Of a stretch of 6,537 nt of DNA, positions 1-5,696 are shown one piece after another. A model generated the notes under the pieces. It was not told the origin of the DNA. It saw nothing but the letters and a program-made list of their open reading frames with translations, and made no database searches. The DNA is from Candidatus Latescibacterota bacterium (lineage in GTDB: Bacteria > Latescibacterota > MVCY01 > DTYK01). Each line of letters begins with the position of its first letter. The stretch's first letter is position 1. The stretch lies in NCBI GenBank assembly GCA_012961925.1, contig DTYK01000165.1, forward strand, positions 1 through 6,537, in the 5' to 3' direction. A program made the position numbers and the translations under genes.

Positions 1-117
1 TATATCTCCAACGATGACCTTAGCCCCTTCTTGACTAAAAAGCAACGCCGTGCTCCTACCAATCCCGGAGCCTCCGCCTGTAACGATGGCCACCTTGCCC
101 TTCAGCCCTAACTCCAT
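1..117 (-). CDS. Short-chain dehydrogenase/reductase, N-terminal fragment (cut by window edge)
   Basis: Only the first 39 codons are present; the gene continues past the left edge. The peptide shows the start of a classical SDR Rossmann fold: the first beta strand KVAIVTGG, then the cofactor motif TGGGSGIG at residues 13-20 (TGxxxGxG), the first helix, and the second strand KVIVGD ending in Asp38. An acidic residue at that position usually favours NAD(H) over NADP(H) in this family. The ATG at 117-115 is the first possible start, because an in-frame TAA lies two codons upstream. A purine-rich GAAGGGGG site lies 11 nt before the ATG, rather far. The gene follows the membrane protein by 63 nt on the same strand with no terminator visible, so the two are probably co-transcribed. 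It would oxidise or reduce an alcohol, sugar or related compound in the cytoplasm; the substrate cannot be told from this fragment. Confidence 0.88.
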   Translation of the reverse strand, partial: MELGLKGKVAIVTGGGSGIGRSTALLFSQEGAKVIVGDI

Positions 118-180
118 AGTTTACTTTACCCCCTTCTTAAATTCAAGCAAGTGGTCTGTTACTCAACCCTCTTCATAATT

Positions 181-2142
181 TTATCCCCACCACCCGGTAA
201 CCGGATGCCCTCGCCCTGGAAACCAGATTAAGTCTACAATGAAAGAGATACCTGCTGCCACAAAGTGACCGAGTATTAAACCTATAAAAAACGGCTTAAC
301 ACGTCTGTATAGTGTGATGCCACCTAATTTTACGACGGCGATCTTTACCATCCAGGCAAGAAATATGGAGAAAGACAGCATCTTAACCGGATCTGTTGGA
401 GCGATAACAAAACCGAGGGGATGAAACGGCCACCAAATAAATCTGTACCTCATAAACGTTAACCCGGCGGTTACAAGTCCACCGATGCCTAAGAAGGAAA
501 GCCTGCTCCAGTCAGTCCCAAAAGGGTTCCTCATCTTTGCTACCATCATATCGAAAGGAACCCTATTCCCGCCATTGAATATCCAGTTACCGTAACTCAG
601 AGTGCCATGAGTATAGCCTAAATAAAGAGTGTACCATATTGAGACTCCTATGCTGACTAGTAGAGAGATGCTCACGGCTAGGAGAATTCTTCTCTTCTGT
701 TTTATCGCATCGGCTATCTTGCCTACATGTCCAAACGCTGGCATAGTCAAACATTTCGTATCCGCTATCAGCGCATAGGAGAAAGCAATAGCAGTCATTG
801 TAGGCGCAGAAAGGGAAGAGGTGCCCAGGGCAAATTGGGTGAAACTCTGAGCAGTGAGCGGGGCTCTCACGTAGATCATCCCGGTCTCGGCTACTAGTCT
901 GCTCACACCTACGTATATGATAAAGGTGACTGATAAGAACAGAAAAATGACGGGATAATCCATGCCAGCCTTATGCAACCATCCGACAATATACAACAGT
1001 CCAAAAATAAGCCCCCAGACGGCTGTCCTATATGACAGAAGTTCTTTCGAATCGTCTACCTCACAGCCTGCCTTAAACGCCTTTCGGAACACATCCCGCA
1101 GGTGCTTACGAGCCCTCCATAACCCAAACAAAACTAAGAAGACAAAACCCCCAAAAGCTTGCCAACCAACGGAAGGTACGGCTGAACACCAATGATCTCT
1201 GGGGCCAAGACTAAAACCAATTCTATTAAAAATACCTACTTGAATGACCGAGACTAAATAGAAGAACCAAATACTGGCTAATACGTCTAAGCTGGCGAAA
1301 AATGAGAAGCCAACAACAGGAATCTTTATCGCGGTAGGAATCTCCGGAAATCCTCTGCCTATGGAAAGCCATCCGCCATGGGTGGGAATTACCGGGATCA
1401 TCGGGGAAAAATAATGCCCCATGTTCCAAAAGATAATGAAGGCTGAAATGCCAAATCCCAACAGAAATAGACGGTTGCGCATAAATCCTGGTATTGATGA
1501 AGTGTTGTTTGACTCCTTAACCATTTCCAAGGGCGCCTCCAAGAGGGGGAAGCGTAGCCGTTCGTTTTCCACCCATTGTTTTCTTAAGATAGCAATAATA
1601 CAATAGGAGACAAAAATGACCACGGCCACAAAACTGAGCCACCAGAACAAAGGCACAGCCCAAGCCTCATAAGGAATCTTTGCCCCCTCAGGTAGTCCCG
1701 TGTAGTACCATTCCATAGCATGGTTTTCATCTCCGGGTGCGAGCCAAGCAGGAATATACCTCAGAATGTATTCAGCCCATTGATTTTCTGCAGAGGCAAA
1801 ATAATAGGGCGTTGAAATCACACCCAGAAGAAAACCCGTGAGACCAAAGGTAGGAATAGTTGTAGCCACCAAACCCATAATAAATATGATATATAACTCC
1901 GTTGGTGAAAAAGCGGAATCTGGTCTAATTCGCTTGAGTAATATGTTGAAGATGATGATAACAAAGAATGGGAATACCGCTCCAACAGGGAAAAGGGTTG
2001 AGACTATTAGAGATGAGCGGATGATATTCTCTGAATATGGCGCCCATATGTTGATCCATGCGGCAAGCAAAACCCCCGATAACACTGCTCTGAGCGTTAC
2101 TCCCTTTTCATCTCCACGAAATCGTTTTGAGAAATCCCGCAT
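181..2142 (-). CDS. Large polytopic membrane protein, DUF6785/DUF6784 (OPT-like) family, putative transporter
   Basis: A protein of 653 residues with roughly 13-15 hydrophobic segments. In a numbering that counts one codon before the chosen ATG they lie near 17-35, 45-70, 83-110, 163-187, 225-243, 276-306, 327-343, 374-390, 398-415, 485-510, 550-567, 590-607 and 618-641. There is no cleavable signal peptide. I recognise the family from the overall layout and from motifs such as RPDSAFSPTELY (74-85), QWVENERLRFPLLEAPLEMV (190-209) and WWPFHPLGFVI (571-581). These resemble proteins annotated DUF6785 (main part) and DUF6784 (C-terminal part), distantly related to oligopeptide transporters; this is from memory, not a search. 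An inner-membrane uptake role is inferred from topology and from the neighbours, a cupin-type AraC regulator upstream and an SDR downstream. The substrate is unknown. The frame opens with TTG at 2145, but the ATG at 2142 is better placed behind GGAGA. The length looks complete, with no frameshift seen. Confidence 0.8.
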   Translation of the reverse strand: MRDFSKRFRGDEKGVTLRAVLSGVLLAAWINIWAPYSENIIRSSLIVSTLFPVGAVFPFFVIIIFNILLKRIRPDSAFSPTELYIIFIMGLVATTIPTFGLTGFLLGVISTPYYFASAENQWAEYILRYIPAWLAPGDENHAMEWYYTGLPEGAKIPYEAWAVPLFWWLSFVAVVIFVSYCIIAILRKQWVENERLRFPLLEAPLEMVKESNNTSSIPGFMRNRLFLLGFGISAFIIFWNMGHYFSPMIPVIPTHGGWLSIGRGFPEIPTAIKIPVVGFSFFASLDVLASIWFFYLVSVIQVGIFNRIGFSLGPRDHWCSAVPSVGWQAFGGFVFLVLFGLWRARKHLRDVFRKAFKAGCEVDDSKELLSYRTAVWGLIFGLLYIVGWLHKAGMDYPVIFLFLSVTFIIYVGVSRLVAETGMIYVRAPLTAQSFTQFALGTSSLSAPTMTAIAFSYALIADTKCLTMPAFGHVGKIADAIKQKRRILLAVSISLLVSIGVSIWYTLYLGYTHGTLSYGNWIFNGGNRVPFDMMVAKMRNPFGTDWSRLSFLGIGGLVTAGLTFMRYRFIWWPFHPLGFVIAPTDPVKMLSFSIFLAWMVKIAVVKLGGITLYRRVKPFFIGLILGHFVAAGISFIVDLIWFPGRGHPVTGWWG

Positions 2143-2185
2143 CAATTTCTCCGCTCTGCCCTATGGTTCGAATATCACCCAGCAT
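2108..2185 (-). other. Possible 25-codon upstream ORF overlapping the transporter start
   Basis: On the minus strand an ATG at 2185-2183 is preceded by GGGGAG (2198-2193) with a 7 nt gap, a better ribosome site than the one of the transporter. The frame runs 25 codons to a TGA at 2110-2108, so it crosses the transporter ATG at 2142 in another frame. The predicted peptide begins MLGDIRTIGQ and ends KTISWR, and resembles nothing I know. If translated it could lower or couple initiation at the transporter start. It may be chance; only the ribosome site and the overlap support it. Confidence 0.25.
2146..2153 (-). promoter_or_regulatory. Ribosome-binding site that decides the transporter start
   Basis: On the minus strand GGAGA (2152-2148) lies 5 nt before the ATG at 2142 but only 2 nt before the in-frame TTG at 2145. 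The spacing favours the ATG, making the protein one residue shorter than the longest reading. Confidence 0.6.
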
Positions 2186-2187
2186 AA

Positions 2188-2200
2188 GGAGTCTCCCCTG
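2188..2200 (-). repeat. GGA-N3-TCCCC leader repeat, copy 1
   Basis: On the plus strand the 13-mer GGAGTCTCCCCTG. It matches copy 2 (2231-2243) at 11 of 13 positions, with centres 43 bp apart. The core GGA-N3-TCC is palindromic. On the minus strand it holds the Shine-Dalgarno of the possible upstream ORF, so the likeness could partly be two ribosome-site-like purine tracts. Confidence 0.35.
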
Positions 2201-2210
2201 ATGCTATTGC

Positions 2211-2235
2211 GGTCCCCTATATAAAAAGGGGGACC
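2211..2235 (-). other. Inverted repeat in the transporter 5' leader (7 bp stem, 11 nt loop)
   Basis: GGTCCCC (2211-2217) and GGGGACC (2229-2235) are exact reverse complements around an 11 nt AT-rich loop. On either strand the right arm is not followed by a T run, so it is not an intrinsic terminator. It lies about 70-95 nt before the transporter ATG, inside the likely untranslated leader. It may act as an RNA hairpin or as an operator. Confidence 0.45.
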
Positions 2236-2243
2236 CTCCCCTG
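2231..2243 (-). repeat. GGA-N3-TCCCC leader repeat, copy 2
   Basis: On the plus strand the 13-mer GGACCCTCCCCTG, the partner of copy 1. Here the palindrome is longer, GGGGA-CCC-TCCCC (2229-2241). Its left part also forms the arm of the GGTCCCC/GGGGACC hairpin at 2211-2235, so the two structures exclude each other. Confidence 0.35.
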
Positions 2244-2272
2244 CTCTAAAAACCCTCTCGCAACGAAACTAT

Positions 2273-2303
2273 AATATAGTACTCAATATACTGTCTTTGT
2301 CCA
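2273..2303 (-). promoter_or_regulatory. Possible promoter of the transporter-SDR operon
   Basis: The minus strand from about 2310 to 2268 is AT-rich with several -10-like hexamers (TATATT at 2290-2285 and 2278-2273, TATTAT at 2276-2271). The best -35 is TGGACA at 2303-2298, one mismatch from consensus. Its distance to TATATT at 2278 is 19 bp, longer than ideal, as is common where an activator is needed. The exact start is uncertain; the leader would be roughly 120-130 nt. Confidence 0.3.
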
Positions 2304-2306
2304 TAA

Positions 2307-2334
2307 ACAATTTCAACCTTTTTTTGCACAATTT
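2307..2334 (-). promoter_or_regulatory. Candidate AraC-type activator sites: two AAATTGT heptamers 21 bp apart
   Basis: AAATTGT occurs on the minus strand at 2313-2307 and again at 2334-2328, same orientation, exactly 21 bp apart, or two helical turns. AraC-family proteins bind direct half-sites on one DNA face next to the -35. The nearer copy ends 3 bp from the possible TGGACA -35 at 2303. The araC gene next door is the obvious candidate to bind it. The repeats are short and AT-rich, so chance is not excluded. Confidence 0.3.
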
Positions 2335-2591
2335 TGCTTTCAGCGGGTATCGAAAAGTTTTTTGGGGGGATGTTATGGGGAGATCGTAAGGGACATGCCA
2401 ATGATGTTGAGCTGAGAAAGATCGATGAATGCTGCCAATTCCGGAGGATTAGCAACACTGATTATGAGGGAAGAGTCAGAAGGGGGAAAGGTTCAAAAGT
2501 TATTTACCAAAATACGTGGTGTCATACAAGCGTCCGCACTTCCATGCCCTGAACGTAAGGGTAGCGTGCCTCATATGTAGACAGGTACAGT

Positions 2592-3584
2592 CTAGAATTT
2601 AGAGCTTTCTCCTTGGGCAAAAATAATTGTCCCGGTGGGATATCCTTCTTTCATTTCGTCCGCCAAGAAGGGAAGCCAGGAATTTCCAGAACGAACCAGT
2701 TTTCGATATTCGGTGGGACAAACGCCCACTATCTTCTTGAATACCCTGCTAAAATAATAAGCGTTATTAAATCCTGCCTCATTGGCGATGGAGTCGATGG
2801 TCTTTTTGGTATTTACGATTAACTCTCTTGCCAATTGAATCCGTAACCTCAGTACATACCCCATAGGAGTATAACCCAACGTTTTCTTAAATATCCTCTC
2901 GAAATATACGGCAGAAACATGCCCTCTTCGTGCAATTTCCTTGAGGGACAGTTTCCTTCTGAAATTGTTCTCTATAAACTTCTTCCCTTCGGCCACAACG
3001 TCGGGGAGAGTTTCCAAGGTTTCGCCTTCCATCGAATCGACCCCCAGGGCTTTTCTGTGAATTTGCAGTATGATCTGTAGGAGGAAAGCCTTGACCGCCA
3101 ACTGGAAAGCCGGCTTCTTATGGTACATCTCCTCGAATATACCAGAAAACAACCTCTTGATTGCAGGATTATCCCTCATTTCACTCCTGACAGGTAGATT
3201 CAAACCTTCTTCAAACACGGGTGTGGGGCGCACTTTTTCAGACTGTGGGATTTTAGGAAAGACAACGTCCACGGGGAGGTCGTCATAATTTCCTCTATAG
3301 ATGAAATCAAACTGAACAAATTGGCGGACATAGGGGTCATGCTTATCTGCTTTTGCTGAATAGACTACGCCCGGTCTTATCAGGAAGACATCTCCCGGCT
3401 CGGCGTGGAACGAGTCGGTTCCTACGTTCACCCTCCCCTTGCCGGACAGCACATGGAAAAGCAGATGGTCGTAGAATATCCTGTTTCTCTCCACAAAGCC
3501 GGAAACCCCCCCAAACTCCCCAACAAGGCGCACATATGGGGTGATCTCATTTATGGAGACGATCTGTCGTTTCAACTGGATCAC
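2592..3584 (-). CDS. AraC-family transcriptional regulator with N-terminal cupin-like sensor domain
   Basis: A cytoplasmic DNA-binding regulator of 330 residues. Residues about 35-95 read as a cupin-type ligand pocket (HVLSGKGRVNVG, then AEPGDVFLIRPGVVYSA), typical of AraC-like sensors of sugars and related compounds. Residues about 200-298 are the DNA-binding domain with two helix-turn-helix units, near 212-233 (SLKEIARRGHVSAVYFERIF) and 262-283 (TIDSIANEAGFNNAYYFSRV). The second leads into FKKIVGVCPTEYRK, matching the AraC family signature. A tail of about 30 residues follows. The start is GTG at 3584, directly after an in-frame TAG, so no longer form exists; no strong Shine-Dalgarno precedes it and the next methionine is too far in. 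It lies upstream of the transporter and SDR on the same strand and most likely controls them in response to their substrate. No terminator separates it from the tRNA 41 nt upstream. Confidence 0.93.
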   Translation of the reverse strand: MIQLKRQIVSINEITPYVRLVGEFGGVSGFVERNRIFYDHLLFHVLSGKGRVNVGTDSFHAEPGDVFLIRPGVVYSAKADKHDPYVRQFVQFDFIYRGNYDDLPVDVVFPKIPQSEKVRPTPVFEEGLNLPVRSEMRDNPAIKRLFSGIFEEMYHKKPAFQLAVKAFLLQIILQIHRKALGVDSMEGETLETLPDVVAEGKKFIENNFRRKLSLKEIARRGHVSAVYFERIFKKTLGYTPMGYVLRLRIQLARELIVNTKKTIDSIANEAGFNNAYYFSRVFKKIVGVCPTEYRKLVRSGNSWLPFLADEMKEGYPTGTIIFAQGESSKF

Positions 3585-3599
3585 CTAGACGAGTTTGGG

Positions 3600-3605
3600 A
3601 GTATA
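3600..3605 (-). promoter_or_regulatory. -10-like hexamer before araC
   Basis: TATACT on the minus strand, one mismatch from TATAAT, in the 41 nt gap between the tRNA and araC. No -35 hexamer stands 16-18 bp upstream. If used, the leader before the GTG would be under 12 nt. The alternative is read-through from the tRNA promoter. Confidence 0.2.
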
Positions 3606-3625
3606 TACTTTGGGGACAAATCATA

Positions 3626-3701
3626 TGGTGGCGCATAGGGGAATCGAACCCCTGTTACTGGCGTGAGAGGCCAGCGTCCTGGGCCACTAGACGAATGCGC
3701 C
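3626..3701 (-). tRNA. trnE: tRNA-Glu, anticodon CTC
   Basis: A full 76 nt cloverleaf on the minus strand. The 7 bp acceptor stem is GGCGCAT (3701-3695) with ATGCGCC (3636-3630), followed by discriminator A and an encoded CCA (3628-3626). The anticodon stem CTGGC/GCCAG encloses the loop CTCTCAC, giving anticodon CTC at 3667-3665, which reads GAG. The D arm (GTCTAGTGG) and the T loop (TTCGAAT) are typical of bacterial tRNA-Glu. It has its own promoter just upstream. Its 3' end faces the araC-transporter-SDR unit, the orientation seen where integrative elements use tRNA genes as attachment sites, but no second copy of the 3' end was found in this window. Confidence 0.97.
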
Positions 3702-3715
3702 ACGCTACTTTTTTA

Positions 3716-3744
3716 AAAATAACCAATCCAGGTACATAAGTCAA
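3716..3744 (-). promoter_or_regulatory. Promoter of tRNA-Glu
   Basis: On the minus strand TTGACT (3744-3739), a 17 bp spacer, then TATTTT (3721-3716). Transcription would start about 7-8 nt before the mature tRNA 5' end at 3701, leaving a short 5' leader for RNase P to remove. Confidence 0.7.
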
Positions 3745-3747
3745 CAG

Positions 3748-3772
3748 AAAAATATCATCTCAGATGGTGTTT
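3748..3772 (-). terminator. Weak intrinsic terminator after rqcH
   Basis: On the minus strand the arms AAACACCATC and GATGATATTT pair at 8 of 10 positions (two A-C mismatches) around a TGA loop, and the 3' arm runs into a TTTTT tract (3752-3748). It lies between the rqcH stop and the -35 box of the tRNA promoter, the expected place. The mismatches and low GC make it a weak candidate. Confidence 0.35.
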
Positions 3773-3802
3773 CTTCAGCCTTCGATCTTCCGAACCCAAG
3801 AA

Positions 3803-5548
3803 TCACCCCTTACTATTCCCGATCAGTCGGGGGGTTACAAAGAGGGTCTTTTCCCTCCGAATTAATACCTCCCCCGGCCTTGCCTTCCGCGGCTTGGTGA
3901 CGTATTTGGCCAACGTGTAACTCACAGGGACCGTATTCGAACCCCGTGACTTGCTCCAGTAAGCCGCAAGGGCAGCCGCTTCCTCCAACGCTACCCTGCT
4001 CGGCGCATCCTTTCTACCCTCCCTTCTCAGGACTACATGAGACCCAGGACAACCCCGGGCATGAAACCAGAGGTCATCCGGAGCAGCCGCCTTCAGGCTC
4101 AGGATATCGTTCTCCCTGTCATTCCGCCCCACCAGAACCGTCCATCCATCAGAGGTGATATATTGCCGGGGATTTATACCCTCTACTTTCTCCACGCCCT
4201 TTGGCCTGCCCACCTGTTCTCTCAGGTATCCCTGCGAGATCAGCTCATCTTTCAACTTTATGAGAGCCTCATATTCCGCCTCTATATCCAATCGCTCCTG
4301 GAATTCCATCAGCCTCTGCAATCGTGCCTGCTCCTGGGCCAATCGCTGCTCTATGACCCGCTTGGCCCTCTTCAACTTCTGGTATTTGCGGAAATACCGC
4401 CGGGCATTTTCCACAGGGGAGAGCTCCGGATCAAGTTGAATCGTTATCTGAGCGCCATCAGGACGATAAAGGTCAGGCAACCTTGCCTCTTCCTGCCCCT
4501 TCCTGATCCAGTCCAGGTTTGCCATGAGAAGATCCCCTATCTCTTTAAAGCGACCTGCTGCACGGGCTTCATCAAGCTGCTGATTAAGGCGATCCAACCT
4601 CCCTTGAACGGTAGAGATGGTCCTGTCAAGGGACCTGGACAGTTGGCTTTTGAGCTGGGTCATCCTCTCCAGGGCTGCCTTTCTAGAAAAGAGATGCTCA
4701 ATCGCCGCGCTGATCGAACTGATACGTACTTTTGAGGCCGACGGTACCCAGCCGAGGTCTAATGAAGAAAAGTCAACCGGCAAACTCCTGTCGTCCAGGA
4801 TCAGGAAGGCATTCCGTTCGGAGGGATCGAACCATTTATAAAGGGATGATGCACCACCCCATAAATTAATCAACATCCCATCATCAAGCTCACCTACCTT
4901 GGTCTGGGGAGGGATCCTGGAACGGAAGGCAATCTCTCTGGCTATCGGTTCGCTGGCTCCTATAAGCGTCCGGGCCAGAGCCTCCACGACAGTACTTTGA
5001 ACCTCCTGACGAAGCCTTTCCTTGAACCTGTCAAAGGAATCCTCTGCTGGACAGATCCGATCCTGAGAAGGTGGCGGAACATACTTTATCCCTGGCAGGA
5101 TCTGTCTGAATCTGCTCATGTCCGGGGTAACCCTGCGCAGGGAGTCGAGGATAAGACCCGTGTCTTCATCGATAAGGATCACATTGCTATTTCTGCCCGT
5201 CAACTCCACAATAAGCAGGCTGCTTTCCGCCGTCCCGATCCGGTCCCATTTGACCAGACCGATGTGTATGATACGATCCGCTCCGGCCTGCTCTACCTTC
5301 GACACGGATGCCCCTTGCAGTCGCCTGAGCTGCCAGCCCTTTGTCTCCTCCTCAGGTTCGGATGAAGGCCGTGCCAGAAAGATGCGGAAAAGATGTGGTG
5401 AGCAGGAGATCACAAGGGCCAAATCTGCCCCGACCACCAGTTGGAGGTCATGCTCACCCGTCCTCAGGGAGTCCGTAATCTGCCTGCCTATCAGTTGTGA
5501 ACGAAACTCCTCGACAAGACTCCTGATAGTGAAGTAATCGAAGGCCAT
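3803..5548 (-). CDS. rqcH: RqcH/NFACT family ribosome quality control protein (Rqc2 homologue; also annotated FbpA-like)
   Basis: A cytoplasmic protein of 581 residues, near the family's usual length. In the family, RqcH binds 50S subunits that carry a stalled peptidyl-tRNA, recruits tRNA-Ala and adds C-terminal alanine tails that mark the peptide for proteolysis. The NFACT-N domain covers about 1-160 (start MAFDYFTIRSLVEEF; the Asp-Arg pair at 91-92 matches the pair needed for tailing; VELTGRNSNVILID at 114-127). A helix-hairpin-helix region follows at about 185-225, then a long coiled coil in two arms (about 286-345 and 378-440). The NFACT-R domain is at about 463-575, with GRNDRENDILSL (474-485), DLWFHARGCPGSHVVLR (492-508) and KPRKARPGEV (552-561). 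All key blocks are present. The ATG at 5548 follows GGTGAT by 5 nt. The gene is read divergently from panB and is followed by tRNA-Glu. Adhesin-type names (FbpA) reflect older work on Gram-positive homologues. Confidence 0.95.
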   Translation of the reverse strand: MAFDYFTIRSLVEEFRSQLIGRQITDSLRTGEHDLQLVVGADLALVISCSPHLFRIFLARPSSEPEEETKGWQLRRLQGASVSKVEQAGADRIIHIGLVKWDRIGTAESSLLIVELTGRNSNVILIDEDTGLILDSLRRVTPDMSRFRQILPGIKYVPPPSQDRICPAEDSFDRFKERLRQEVQSTVVEALARTLIGASEPIAREIAFRSRIPPQTKVGELDDGMLINLWGGASSLYKWFDPSERNAFLILDDRSLPVDFSSLDLGWVPSASKVRISSISAAIEHLFSRKAALERMTQLKSQLSRSLDRTISTVQGRLDRLNQQLDEARAAGRFKEIGDLLMANLDWIRKGQEEARLPDLYRPDGAQITIQLDPELSPVENARRYFRKYQKLKRAKRVIEQRLAQEQARLQRLMEFQERLDIEAEYEALIKLKDELISQGYLREQVGRPKGVEKVEGINPRQYITSDGWTVLVGRNDRENDILSLKAAAPDDLWFHARGCPGSHVVLRREGRKDAPSRVALEEAAALAAYWSKSRGSNTVPVSYTLAKYVTKPRKARPGEVLIRREKTLFVTPRLIGNSKG

Positions 5549-5565
5549 AGTTAATCACCGACGAT

Positions 5566-5594
5566 AAAATAAGGAGAAAATGAGCAACTGTCAA
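5566..5594 (-). promoter_or_regulatory. Promoter of rqcH
   Basis: On the minus strand a perfect TTGACA (5594-5589), a 17 bp spacer and TATTTT (5571-5566), the same -10 as the tRNA-Glu promoter. The predicted start near 5559 would leave a leader of only about 11 nt, with the ribosome site GGTGAT at its very 5' end. Confidence 0.65.
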
Positions 5595-5618
5595 GGGATT
5601 CTAACAAATGCCTTGACA
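5589..5618. repeat. Perfect 8 bp inverted repeat holding both divergent -35 boxes
   Basis: TGTCAAGG (5589-5596) and CCTTGACA (5611-5618) are exact reverse complements separated by 14 bp. Six of the eight bases in each arm are the TTGACA -35 boxes of rqcH and panB, so only the extra GG/CC pairs go beyond what two facing promoters require. Confidence 0.5.
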
Positions 5619-5641
5619 AGCAGGATCAGATGTTATATCAT
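5613..5641 (+). promoter_or_regulatory. Promoter of panB
   Basis: TTGACA (5613-5618), a 17 bp spacer and TATCAT (5636-5641, one mismatch from TATAAT). The start would fall near 5648, giving a leader of about 50 nt before the ATG. The -10 lies in a tandem 8-mer ATATCATA (5635-5642 and 5643-5650), so a second TATCAT stands at 5644-5649 with poor spacing. Confidence 0.6.
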
Positions 5642-5653
5642 AATATCATAACA
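5631..5653. promoter_or_regulatory. Possible operator over the panB -10 box
   Basis: TGTTAT (5631-5636) and ATAACA (5648-5653) form a perfect 6 bp inverted repeat around 11 bp. It spans the -10 and predicted start of panB, where a bound protein would block transcription. The sequence is AT-rich and no regulator can be named, so this is tentative. Confidence 0.25.
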
Positions 5654-5696
5654 CCATAAAGTCCAGCACCTAATCAGGGGGAGGCACACCAATAGC

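Larger units (their letters stand above)
2143..2591. other. Intergenic region between araC and the transporter gene
   Basis: About 450 bp with no convincing protein gene. The part next to the transporter (about 2185-2335) is strongly structured: competing GGGGA/TCCCC segments, AT-rich promoter-like sequence and two AAATTGT heptamers. The part next to araC (about 2340-2591) is unremarkable: no hairpin with a following T run ends the araC transcript, and the open frames in it look random. The araC message could therefore read through into the transporter gene. Confidence 0.6.

Noticed and set aside
2211..2235. GGTCCCC/GGGGACC hairpin as an intrinsic terminator
   Set aside because: Neither strand has a T run after the second arm; the T tract on the minus strand lies in the loop.
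2246..2458. A 70-codon minus-strand frame in the araC-transporter gap
   Set aside because: No recognisable motif, no good ribosome site, and it runs through the AT-rich promoter-like region.
2334..2552. A 72-codon plus-strand frame in the same gap
   Set aside because: Opposite strand to both neighbours, no Shine-Dalgarno in front, and the peptide resembles no known protein.
2579..2593. AGAC/GTCT inverted repeat at the araC stop codon
   Set aside because: Only 4 bp arms and no T run, too weak to call a terminator or operator.
4037..4735. A 232-codon open frame on the plus strand inside rqcH
   Set aside because: It is antisense to a gene with all NFACT motifs in place; its peptide is low-complexity in Pro, Leu and Arg and resembles no family.
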